This document shows positions 30,626 through 44,100 of a stretch of DNA of 64,000 nucleotides, piece after piece. This DNA is from Strongylocentrotus droebachiensis (Eukaryota; Echinodermata; Echinoidea; Camarodonta; Strongylocentrotidae): the NCBI GenBank assembly GCA_035222895.1, contig JAVYIG010002760.1, positions 124,001-188,000 on the forward strand, in the 5' to 3' direction. Each line of letters opens with the position of its first letter. Within the stretch, counting starts at the first letter, position 1. The notes below the pieces were generated by a model that saw nothing but the letters and a program-made list of their open reading frames with translations, searched no databases and was not told the origin of the DNA. A program made the translations under genes and the position numbers.

Positions 30626-32196
30626 ATGAACAGTACATGTGTAAATCAACCAAATCCAGAAGATTTGATTTTGAATAATGGAGAAGGAAAAACACACAAT
30701 GAGGATTCGCAAACAAGACGTCAAGGTGCAAAAATTCAAAGTCTAAAGAAGGGGAATGATGAGACAAAGTATACCGCATTCGAGCGGGACGGCGGTGTGA
30801 AGACCGCCGGGGAGTCCCCGCTGTTGGCAAGTGAGGAAATGGGTGTTGTCAACGCGGAGCGTGAAATACCGGCAGGGAAGAGGAGATTTGAGGTGCCTCA
30901 TAATAAATCGATTGATGAACAAGATCTTTCTGCAAGTGTTATCAGTGATGAAAGAACGTGTGATAATAGTTTATGTTCACAAGATTTATCTTCCCAAAAT
31001 GGCAATGCAATAAATAATCATATTCATGTGGATGGATGTGGATCCATATCAAGTAAAATGAATACCGATTCAATCGAATGTGAGTCGAGTACATGTATTT
31101 TACCTTCAAATTCTGATCAGAAGGTTTCATTATCAAGGTTAGCACAAGGTGAAGGCGTGGATATAGACGCAAGAACTAGTGGAAATGAAAATGTCCCTTC
31201 GGCAGGCCATCATCCTGTTGATGGTGAAACCTCAAACTCCATGTCTAATCACAGCAGAGGAATTGAAACAGAAGTGATAGTTAACCAACAAAGCAATGGA
31301 GAAATTAGTCAATCATGTGCTGGTGAAGAATCAAATGAGAAAGTTACAAATATGCAAATAAGTCCTGTTGGAGAAATGACTCCAACAGATAGTACTCAGA
31401 CTAGTCCAAGACCAAGCCACATACATGTAGCAGACACAAGCGATGTTTCTGATCGTGATGAAACATCATTACCTGAATGTGAGTTGACAGATGAATGTAA
31501 GGAAAATACATCGGATACTAAAACAAAGCTTCAAGTTCATATACCTAGTTCTACAGGATGTGAGGCTACGTGTGTAGAGAGTGAAATCAGTAGTCCTGAA
31601 CGTCGATGCCCTTCTACCTTGGAATTAGCACAGGAAAGTACTTCGCCCGCAACCATCGACATCACCCACTCAGAAGAATGGGAGGATGCTAGTGGCGAAC
31701 TACCCACAAGGCCACAATTCTTCACGGAGAATCTCACCGATTTGACACCTAGTCCAAACTCACAGCAGAACTCGCAATCCACTTCGTCGTGGTCAAGTCA
31801 AAGGACGCTTTCAGTCTCGTCGACTCCTGTCGACGGATCCAGTACCTACTCTGGTTCGCAGGAACGTGTCTCTGAAGCAGGAGTGGTGCAGTCCGTTAAA
31901 GGGCCAGTGATGACCTCTAGCTCCGCAGTGCCTGATGATAAAAACAACACACCTACGAGGAGTAGGACTAGTACCGCAACGAGTCTGAGCACCGATGATT
32001 TCTCCTCCAACATCTCCATAGCAACGGATGATTTAAATGAGGCCATTGCGGATTGTCTTGTTTTAGGTGGAGAAGAGGATGTGGGTTTCGAGGATGTGAA
32101 CTTGGAGCATGGAGAGCTGGGACACCCTCCTGGTGCATCAGTCGTAGGATCAGGAGCCAAACCAAAGAAAAGAGGCCTTGGAGGATTTTTGACTAG
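30626..32196 (+). CDS. TBC1D12/14-like coding exon 1, long disordered N terminus
   Basis: ATG at 30626 follows an in-frame TAA about 24 nt upstream, so it is the first possible start. It encodes 523 residues and two bases, donor ACTAG|GTAAGG. The sequence is Ser/Thr/Glu/Asn-rich with no fold seen. Near the end it has TDDLNEAIADCLVL and GAKPKKRGLGGFLTR; the basic KKRGL segment leads into exon 2. Vertebrate TBC1D12/14 also begin with a long poorly conserved first exon. A noncoding first exon upstream is possible. Confidence 0.9.
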
Positions 32197-35100
32197 GTAA
32201 GGAAGAGAGAGAGGGAGACTTAAATTTTTAACATTGAATAAAATTGTCTGTACATATGTAAAGTTATTTGCAAAGCAAAAACAGAATGTTGTCAAGGAGC
32301 TAAATGCAGGCATGCGATATCAGGCCAACTCGCCTGCCTCCTTTTTGGCAGCCACCTCCTTTAAAAACAAAAATTTACTATTCAGAAGAAGAAAAAACAA
32401 AAACAACCCCCCTCCCCCCGAAAAAAAAGCATGTGATATAAATTTTGTTGAATAGCTCCTTAAGTGAATACATATTAATTGTTTTGTCATACATTGCATC
32501 AGTATACTCACATGTAGCACAGTATATGTGAATAAATAGGCTTGGCCCGCTATACCTATACTTGAATAGAATGGCAGCCATCTTGGAAGTAGCAAATAGT
32601 AATCCCCTGCCTCCTCCTTTTTTGTTCAAGTCCAGACGAGAAACACATTAGTTTTGTTATTTGGCCTTAGGTCCTCACATAAAATGTAGTAACTTTTCCA
32701 CTGAGTGTACCCTAAGGATATGGAAAAACAAAAAATAATTTGAAAACAAATTTGTAATGTCTTTCATGGCAAAGAGTGATTGATGAGCACAAGAATAGAT
32801 CCCAGGGGCCAGGACATAAAGCTCTCAGAACCATGCAATTAATATTCATTGATCATATCATTCAGGTTGAGTTCTAACTTATAGGAAGAGATGAAAAATA
32901 ATATGTGAGCGTTATTGCATTATGCAAGTGTGGAAGAACATCAGATAAAAAATGTTCCCTGAAAAGCATGGCACTTCTTTTCATATGCCTTAAAGGTAAA
33001 GACCAGTTTTGGAAACGCCCCCCTCTCAAAAAAAGAAATTGAAGCTCTTATTACCAATCATGTGTTTTGACTATAAATACGTGATGAATACAAATTTTGC
33101 CAAAAAACCGCCTACTAATTGATATATTTGGTAAATTATTATATCTATTTAGACCTGATAGATATAATGCATGTGTCGCGCATGTGTGCTTAGTCCCATG
33201 TACATCTTTCTGTGTACAGTGCTTGTAACTTTACCAAGACTGGGCCAAATTTTTTATCATTTTGATGATTCCAAAACCTTGCAGTACACACCAATATATG
33301 CTAGATGATCAACCTTTTCTGATCGATTCTACAACGTTTCTTTCACAATGCAATCGCATGACCATAACTGGTCTTTATCTTTAATATTCTAGATATGGCA
33401 TGTAACATAAAAATCCATCCCACATGTTCATGTAGTCCCATATGTGTACATCTTTCTGTGTGCAGTGCTTGTAACTTAATACCAAGACTAAAAAAAAAAA
33501 ATCTTATCCTTTTGATGATTCCAGACCATTGCAGTACGCACCAATACTTGCTACATGTACATGTACAATGTAGATGATCAACCTTTTCTGATAGATTCCA
33601 CAATGTTTCTTTCACAATGCAATCGCATGACCATAACTCATATCTTTAATTGTTGCAACAAGTGATTTGACATGTTTAAAAGAGAAAGATCAATGCTCCG
33701 TCATCTACATGTAGTATTATAGTGTGATGTTTTTACTTGTCAGTCATATTAAAAATGAAAAAGTACCGGTATACAATGTAAATTATAACAAGTTAACAAA
33801 TTGTGGATCAAAGCAATTTTAATTAGTTCTGGAGATATTGGATGTTGGATGTTGTGTTGAGGTTTTTTTCATACTACATGTACATGTACATGTACGTGTA
33901 TACACCTGTACAGTACCTGTACTCTTTAATACGAACATACCTGTACATAAACATGTACAGTACATGTACTTGTACATGTACCGGTATGTACAGTACCTTG
34001 TACACTGTACATGTACATTACATGTACCATTGGGAGGATAATGTAAATACTTTATAAAAAATCAAATGAAAGCCTAACTACAGTACATGTACATGTACAT
34101 GAAGACATGTACATGTATGTATACTTGCTGTAATAGAAGTAGTCGGATTAGAATTATATTTCAAATGGATTAGGGTAAAACAAAGTGAAAATACTGCTTT
34201 TAATGTTTGCCTTTCTATGAAAAGCATACATGTCATGTACATGTACATGTACAATGTACATGTACATGTTGTCTTGGGGGAAAATGCCATCCACAAAACA
34301 AAGACAATCTACAGTTGTATATTTTTTTGTACACATCACTTTGACCTAAGTTTTTAATCAGAGAGTGTATGTATTTAGGTTGTCTGCAGGATGTACTTGT
34401 ACAGTACATCAATGTATTTTTTAATGTGAATTGTGATACACTGTAGATCACTACATACTGATACACAATCATAAGTTGTCAAGAATATTATTTTTAAATT
34501 TTGCTTTAATAGTAATCGTGATGTCATTTTTCATCATGAGGCAAAATTCAAATTAAATTAAGAGAAAGTTGCATAGTGGGTACACGATATGCAATGTGCA
34601 TGTAGTTTTTCATGTATTCATGTCCTTATGAATGAATTAGAAAATAGAAACCATACCCTCTGAAAACCAGTAAATCACATGTACGATGGGGGTGTTCAAA
34701 GTTAAGACATTTAAAAAAAAAATCAGAATGTTGTATATTCGCTCCATAATTTATCATATTCTACACAATTTTTTAAAGATCAATTTAAGTACCAAATGAA
34801 CGTCAACATTTTAGACTACAAATGTAAACATTGCAAAGTTATGCAAACACTAAACTGTACATGTAGTTTCTACATGTACCTTACCTGCACATATTCAGTT
34901 TACATGTGTACATGTATATGTACACACTGCCCACATTCACTGGTACTGTATAAGGAGAAAGAAAACTAATTATCTTATGATTGAACACTCAGGCGAAACA
35001 ATTCATTATGGAGATCATTACAATTGATAACAAAAAGAATTGGCTGTACATGTACATGTACAGTACATGTAGGCTACTGTACAGTACATGCATTTCAAAC

Positions 35101-38100
35101 TCTTTTTCTGATCCCAATTAAACAATAAAAGCATAGAATCTGCATTATAAATACAAACCTATTTCCCTGATTTGATTAATTTGGTTTGAATTTTTTATTT
35201 CAATTATATTTTAATTGATTTATTTCTTAAATCGAAAACTACCGGTACCAGTCTTTTTAATGATCAACTACATGTACATGATTTTAGAGGAAATGTGCAT
35301 TGCGTGATATCCAAAACATGTTTGTGTACATGTACACTATGAACATGACTGACAATGAGAGCGGACAAAATATACAGTTCCTCAGGTAGACAAAGGAACA
35401 TCCCTTCACAGCTATTATGTAAAAAGGTGAATATGCATGTGACACCTGTTCTACACATTTTTACATAATAGCAGTGAAGGGATGTTCCTTTGTCTACCTG
35501 AGGAACTGTATATTTTGTCCGCTCTCATTGTCAGTCATGTTCGTAGTGATACCAGACAGAGTTATGTAATGAATTCTTGTACATCAATTGGAATTACAAA
35601 TAAAATGTGGCAAGTTGAGTGCGCAATTCACTCCAGTCTGGCACGGTAGTTTGAAATCAATATTGAACTCCATCACAGAACAGACGATGACGTTTCATCT
35701 GCTAGGGTTATCCTGATCCTGTCTGCTTCACAATCTCAGCAGTGGTCTGCTGGAGGCACGACGCTATGGCTGGCATTCAATGCCATTATTAAAGATCAGT
35801 TTGTATTTTTTGTTTAAATGCTCTGGTGACAGTTGCTTAATGGTTAGTTTCCTACAATTAATATCAAATTTCTAACTTCAGCCCTGGATGGAACATTATA
35901 CAACATGTACTTGACCCTGGTCAGTGGTCACCCTAATGCACTCAAACCCACTTTGCGTCCTGCACCCTAACCCTAACTGTGATGAAATAAGAATAGCAAT
36001 TGCACTTGTGCAAATTATGTTTTGTGTCAAGAAAGTTAAACAAAAAATTCATCAATAAGAAAAGAAGAAGATGGCTAAGAGCAATCACTGGATGAGAACC
36101 AGCCTCCTGGCAATCCAAGCCTCTATACAGTAATACAAAAAAACAAAAAAAAACAATCTTAAATCAGATATTTTTAAGGAAATCAAAGGATTGTCACTAG
36201 ATCTTTGGGTAATGTGGTTTAATTAAGGAGTACAGTACATGTACAGTGTAGCTGATTCTTGTTCTCACATTGTTAAACACTGAAATTAAGGCTTCAGATC
36301 AAGCTTCTACAAATATTTTTTAATAGATTCAGGAATAAGATTGATCTGTTTGAGTCTTTTGGACTAATTAATCAAAATATCCTCTAGGGGTTCGATCTTT
36401 ATGGCACTGAGTGCGTGCCATACAGCTGAACATGCCTGTGCATACATAACAAGCTTGCCCATCAACGGGTCGAGAGGTACCAAATTGTTAATGGCAAACT
36501 GCACACACCACCGCCTTTCTCAATCGGAGGCAATCGGTCATCCTGCCCCGTAGCTGTCCGCTCTACCCAGAAATGTATTCGCACCTTGGGCTCTGGGGAT
36601 CGTATGAAGAAGACATCATTATACCTTGACACAAATGGGTCTCGATCATGACGATTGTACTACAGTACATGTACACTGTACATGTAGCTCTGCAGAACAT
36701 GTCGTAATTTAATGTAATTCTCCTTTACTCATCAGTTACAAATGCCACTATCTCACAGCAGAGTCCGTCTCTCATATTGTACATTAGGGCTCACTCTTGT
36801 TCACAACAATCATATAATGACCTACAAATGTACATTTACATGTATTGAACTCTTTAGCCTACATCTTAAGTTGTACATACAGTACATGTAAATATGAAAT
36901 TTAAAAGAAAATTATTGAATTCTTTAGTGACTGGAGAATACTAGGAGCTCTTTTTTCTTCACATTAGGTGCTCTAGGGGCTATTTTGTGTATCTGAATTG
37001 TTCTAAACTCTCAATCAATATTTCATTGCAACTACAAAATAAAAAATGAGAAATAAATCTATAGACGATTCATTTACTACATGTACAATGTACATGTACT
37101 GTACATGAAAAATGAGTTTTATTAGGCTCTACATGTATCGGTACATCTACAAAAATCTTTTCAAAATTTATCTTACTTGGAGCTTTCTGCAAGCAAATAA
37201 TTCATCTGTTATGCACCTGCATTGTATTCATATTTGTTCATAAGTAAAATGATCTTGAACTTGAGGCGGAGAGAATGAAATGCCTGCCTCTACATTATCT
37301 TCTAGAAAGAAGGAAGCTGGTGGGATTGTCAAATGTCAATACGAGTACAGTACTAGTCTGCATCCAGTGGCGCAGCAATGTTTGCTGATGGTCTAGATTT
37401 TGCTGATTTATTCTCCTAATATGTGTTTTGTGAAAAAATAAGATATTTCTGTTGATATTTTTTGTCAAAATATACATGTGTGTACATGTACATGTACATG
37501 CCCCCCATAGGGAGAGGGTGTGGCTCATAACCTGGTTTTCTGTGCACTGGTTATCATCTACATGTACATGTACATGTATAACTTGGTTCGAAATAAATGG
37601 AATGTGACACTCCTCTTGAGAAAATGTACAGTATCACAAGAATAAAACAAGAAGAAGGGTGTGTCTTCAAGGATGTGTGAACACAAGAATTTGTTTCTTC
37701 TTAAATCAAAATTTCAATTTCATGAAATACTTTCAAGTTAGTACATGAATTCAATTGTTCATTTGTTACTAAAAAAGCCATGAATATATTTCAGTGCAAT
37801 TGAAAAATCTGTACATTACATGTGTACCTGTATCTGTACCCCACATGTAATTGAAAGACAAATTGAACAATGTTTACATTCTCTAAAAAAAGTGTTGCCT
37901 GGATACATTAACAATTCACCCCTTGTTCATCTTTTGACAGGAACATATTTCGGAAATCCCTGGGCAAGTCCTCCTCCCAATCCCTGGGGGCGGGGGCGGA
38001 GGCCTCGCCAGGCTCGCCCCCAGGCTGGAAGCTCTTTGGGCGTGTCCCCGCCAAGGAGTCCATGCAGAGGGATCACATGCAGATCTCTGAGGACTTTCAG

Positions 38101-41100
38101 AAGAGGGGTCAGACACACCCTCCTACCAGCTCGCTGACCTGGAAGAAACGCCACACAGGGCTCAAAGAGGCCTCCTCCACCACCGCACTCATTCTAGAGA
38201 ACCGTCCAGAGTAAGTGACAGAAGGGCGTTATCTAGGGTACTGTAGTAAGGTGTCATCAGTGAAACACAAATTGGCAATACTGCGACGTACAATGTATCT
38301 TGCGAGGTCCTCTCCAATTTGCTCTGTACAGAAATATCCTAAAATGTCAATTTCTTTGTTACATGTATACATGTACATGTAGGTGGGGGAAGAGATTTGT
38401 GTCATACATGGGTTGTGTAGAAACAAATTTGCAATAATAATATTTAGGGTGCATGCTTGAGTGAAAATTTTCTGAAGGGAAAATAGAAATTCATGATTTC
38501 TGTTAGTACAGGGATAATGTTAGGGAACCTCGCAAGAAACTGTGTACATGTACATCACAGGGTTGTCAACTTTTTAAATTGTTAACTTTCTTGCTTTTAA
38601 TCAGATTTTGCTCAAACTTTCACTGATCCGTTTCTCTCATTTTCTTGCCTCTATTAAATCCAATTTGATATCAGGATGGACTTCCCCTTTAATTCGTGGA
38701 GAAGAGTTCCAGTTATCATCTCAACTGTTGTTTGAAGAGAAAAATAGTAATATTGTAATCCTCCATTGTAACAATTTTATAAAGGTCAAATATATAGGGA
38801 GTCCTTACCAGTATCTGATGTAAATTATTGAAAGATGATAACTTTTTAGATATTTAACGCTTTCATTTTTTGACATTGTATTGGCAAATTGATTTACATG
38901 TATGTACATGTTCTATAGAATAAACAAAACAAAAAATGCACATTTTTATCGACCATACTTTTTAAGTAAAATGCATTAGTTTACTAAGCAACAGTCAAAA
39001 CACTCTGAAAATGTTTTTCCAAGCATTTTGATATTATACATTCAACTCCATGTAATGCAACTTCTGAAATCTTACATGTACATGTACATGTATGTGCAAA
39101 TCTACATGTAACAACCTGTAACAAAAAGCATTACAACTGTACATTCAATTTGCAAACTACATGTGTACATGTATGTACCTGAAATGTGCATGAAATGATG
39201 CTATTTTACATTGACTTTAAATGCTCTTCTGCTTCTCGGCAGATGATACATCTACAGCACATTTACAAGGATTATAAAATGAGACCTAAAAATGACATTA
39301 CAGGAGAGGGTGGATTATGGATATATTCCTGCTAAGGCGATAACAGATCCATATTCCTTTCAGTTTTCACACCTCATAGTGCACAATGCAAAAAATTCAT
39401 GAAATGCACAGTTCACACATACCCAAAAGCATTACTGTATTGATCGGGAAACGCCAGACACCACGTCCATTTGTGAGTGGAGTGTCGTGGGAAGAAGAGT
39501 GCATTATGGGTCAGTGAACTAAAACCATCATTGGATCACGAGATTGGATTACTCAAGTATTATGTAGAATAATAATTAGATGAAGACGACATTAAGTGAT
39601 CAAGATAATGCAGCACATTTGCTGATGCAACATTGACAGGGGATGTTCGACACATGCTCGTGTGCCAATTTCTTCGCGGTAATTCTTGACATGTACATTG
39701 TATTCCAATCAAATTCTTAACTTTAACCCAGACCCAACACTAAACTTTACACTTATTCTTATTGTAAACTTAACCCTAAAGGCTAAAACCCTATTGCAAC
39801 CCTAATCCTAGCCATATACATGTACATTTGATGAAATAAAGCCCTAAGTTACCAATCATCACCAGAGAATAGTTGTCTCATTATCTCAGCACACCAGTAT
39901 TCGTAAATTGCATACATACATGTATGTAGTTCACAACTACCTGTAACTAAATTATTCATACCCCTTGTAAAAATTGAAATTTATTGTATTATTGTATTTT
40001 TCATAACTCAAGAATGAAAGGTGGTCTGGTTGAATCAGGGCCTCTGTTGGCTATTTTTAGATTTGAGCTCTACTATACACTGTCTACACAGTATTTCTCA
40101 AAACAATAATTGGGACAAATCAATTTTTCACATACTTAGAAATGGCAAAACTTGGTAAGGGTATGAATAATTTAGTTTTTAACTGTACATGTACATGCAT
40201 AGTACTGTACGAAGACTGTCAATAAATACATTTACACTGCACTGTACACTCACTGAAGATTTTTGTTCTCTTCTAAAGACAACATGTGTGTTAAAATTGT
40301 GATTTACTCTACAGTATGTCGATCCTTTACATGCACAAGTTATTTGCTTTTGATTTGAATGTTTTGATGTCATCAGTCATAAACATTATTAGTGTGAAGA
40401 TATATTTATTTAAAGGGTTTGGTAATTTCGTTTTTGACATACTGTACATATATAAATACAAGCTACTGTAAGTACATTTGGCAATTTGCATCACACATCG
40501 ACCAGAATTTCGTTAGATACATGTACAGGTATGTCAAAGAATGCATTGCTTTGGGATAAATGTTAATGAACCTTCGTAATGTAGGTCCATTTATTCATTT
40601 TTGACAGATATCTACCAGCCAAGAATCCAGAAGAGGAAGAGAAACACAAAGAGGAATATACCAAGATGTTAAAAGAAGCCAAAAAGAAAGGTAAGATGAA
40701 ATTTTATCAGATCAATACATTATTACGGTACCGGTACATACAATGTACAATTAAAAAGTGCTTTATAAAGAATTACAATGTGATGCATACAAATCCCTGA
40801 TACAAATTTAGGTGGGTTTGGTGATTGGGCCATTTCATTAATTGTCATTGAACAGTGTCAAGTTTGTCTTACATAAGGAATGTTAATAAGGAATGTTAAT
40901 GCGGCTGTACATGCATGGACTTACTTAATTAGTAAGTCCATGGTACATGTAAATGCTATTGTATTCTTGCATGAAGGACAATACTTTTACAGTGTTTGCA
41001 CTAGTTGTACATTCCATTTAAGGGGAATCCCCAAATTGTTGGTACAGTGTAAGTGTTGTGTATAAAGGTATTTACAAATAAATGAATTTTATTCAGGAGC

Positions 41101-44100
41101 TAAAATGGATAGATGGTTTCAAGGAGGACAGAGTGAAAGCTTGAGAGGAATTTTGGGAGAATATATTTGTCCAATCAGAGAATAAATTAATGTGCTATAG
41201 CCTATACAGTGTACACTGTATCTCCAAACAAAAAGAAGATAGGGGTAAAAAAAAAAAAAAAAAAAAAAAACACACACAGCAGCACTGTGAATGGGAGGGT
41301 ACATTGTAGGTGTACAATGAAATAGATGCAGAAGTGATTTGAATTTCCAAAATATGTTATTGGCAAATACCCCTGATAATCGGAGATGCATACATCATAC
41401 ATGTACGCTTCCTGTTTGTACTGTATAATAATGTCCTTTGCTGAATATAAAATATTCCTGTTTAAATTAAAATAATTCAGACATTGTCAATATTTTGTTA
41501 ACCCTGGTAAAGATCATTTACTGATATTCTGTCGAGTACGGTATGTAATGTACTAGTATTACATGTACTATAAATATGTATGTGAAAGGCGATTTAATAT
41601 GGTATGTGATTAGGCGATTTAATATGATATGTGATTAGGCCTACATTTACGTGTGATAATATCTACATGTACATGTATTTCTGTTGTGTCTACTCAGGAA
41701 AAAGAAGGTAATAAAAATGAAAATACACCCTATACATGCAAACACATGATGATTTATAGGCTACATGTTTTATATTTCCTTTTATTACTGAAATATGAGA
41801 CCTATGCGGTATTATCAGGAGAATACAAATACATGTAGACAGTTATTATGTGCTGGTAGCCTGTACATGTATGTATTGAATTACATGAGCGTAAATATTG
41901 AATCAAACGGACCATTTTGATTGTTTATTGAATATGGAATAACTCTCCTGAGTCCTTTGAAACATTACCCTTTCTGTATTAGGGAGGAAGAATAGTCAGT
42001 ATTTCATCTAAAAGTGCGGGAAAAGAGAGAAAAGAGTATCACTCCTGCTGTACAAACTGGTTGTCTGCATGCCTTGTCGCTTGTGGCAGAAAGGAAAATC
42101 CAAATGTTGAGATGGTCAAGGCTATACTCGCCATGTTAATAGGAAAGCTAGAAATAATACTTTTTTTGCTGCATATTGCTGCCAACTGATCATATCTTAA
42201 TTTTTAGAGGAAGGATTCCTCATTTTAACCCTTAAAGGGATCCGGTAACTTTGTCTTAGATCCTTTAGAAATAATCCTCGATTTAGCTCATGCTGCAATG
42301 ATAATTATAAACCTTTAGGTCAGTCTGGAATTACAAATTTTGAACAAAATTCCATAACACTACAGTCTATGGGGAAAAACGAGTATGGTAAAAACGGTCA
42401 CTCAAAGATTTTTTACTTTTTTGAGGCACTTCTTGATCATTTTTGAAGTGCGATTTTTTTAGGGCTTCAGTATTACACCATATCACAGACACTGGTAACA
42501 TGTAGGACCGTACATCTCAGATTTAACATTGTTAAACGATCCCTTTAGATGTTCAGTATCCTACAATGTAGGTTCCTCTACATTTCTGAATATTTTGTGT
42601 AAAGGATGGGATATTTTGTAGTTTGTCTTTTCAATTTTTGGAATTCCTTGAGAGATTCATTATTTTTGCTGTGGAAGGTTGGCAGGTTTGGTCTTAATTT
42701 AAGTTTGAGAAAGAGAAAGGAATTTAAAAAAAAGTACACATCCAAGTCAATCAATACATCTGGTTTCCATCTTTCTTCGGAATATCTCTGTAAGAAGCCT
42801 AGAAGGGACAATATATTCCTAATATTCTCTAGTGTTTGATGCTGAAGGCTAGAATGATTGATCTCAAGAGAAAGAAAGGAAGAAAAAGGCATGGAAAATT
42901 ACAGCCAAGCCAGTCATTAATGTTCATAATTGCTGCTCCGCCCCCCCCCCCCCTTTTAATGCTGCTCTTGGATGCTTCAAGGAATGAATTTGCGACATGT
43001 TACTATAAACATTAGTAATTGATTTTTTTAAGGCATCAACCTAAAGCTTGGAATTCCATATCCTCCCCCATTAATGGCATATTATATGTCTACTAATATA
43101 TATTCTCAAGTTGTTTGCATCTCGTGTTATGTTGGGGGAGCTCCGAGCCCAATTGTGTCAAATCAAGTATAAGTTATAAAAAAGATGACTGTTTTTAGTT
43201 GAAGCAAGGATGAATTTATGTGAAATCTTTTATATTTAAAGTGGTTTACAAATGAGTCAGTTGAAAGAAAAGTATGCGCAGGTTGAAGGATATGGTCTAA
43301 ATTTTGAAGTACATCTATAATGTACTATTCAAAATTACGAGGCCAACTCCCCCCCCCCTCCCCCCCTCCCCCCCCCCTCCCCTTTGGTAAATACAGAGAA
43401 ATTCATACTAGTTGAAATGAAAAAGATGAGTTACATGTATGTGACTTACAAATGTAAGCAAGAGAAAGGAAGCACTTATGTTTTTGTTGCTTTTAGAGTT
43501 ACATTCATTGACATGATATTTTTCCCTCATTTTTTTTTTCTCTTTGGGGGAGGATCCTCTTTATAAATACGCACTTGTGGCTATAGTCATGACACACATT
43601 ATAGACCTAGAAATGTACAGTACAATATGGAGGAGTAGAAGACACATTTTTAGGAACGCTGCCAAACGTATCTAGCAAGTAGCAAGTATTCTGTTAGGTG
43701 TTTAATTTTTTTTTGAAGCATTGCGCACATCATGAAAGCATACAAGGACTGAAAAGACCTTCCGTTTCCTGTACGTGTCTGGCCTTAGAGAGCGAAGGAA
43801 AAGTAAACGACAGGAAGGAAAGATATTTGTACCTTAAACAAGCGAAGGAACTATGTAATATGGATGTGTTTTTGTCAAGTTGGATTATGTCCAAGTTTTA
43901 TTATTGAATTGCAGGTCTATACATAATACATACAGCCTACAAATTTGTAATGTACAGTGTAAATGTACTATGTACAGTGTATGCAAGGACTTTACAGGAA
44001 ATCTCTGCGAGAGAGAATTGGGTGAAGAGTGAGAGAGTAAGACGGAGAGAGAGAGAAAGACCGGGGGGGGGGGGGAGGAGGAACTGGAAGGTAGGGGAGG

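Larger units (their letters stand above)
32197..37940. other. TBC intron 1, TACATG-rich, with inverted-repeat elements
   Basis: No exon seen. Holds family-A copies, a fold-back element and dense ACATGTAC palindromes, strongest at 33875-34275, 34855-34925 and 35045-35095. Confidence 0.7.

Noticed and set aside
31846-32313. 155-codon minus-strand frame over TBC exon 1
   Set aside because: Antisense to a well-supported exon with family matches on the plus strand.
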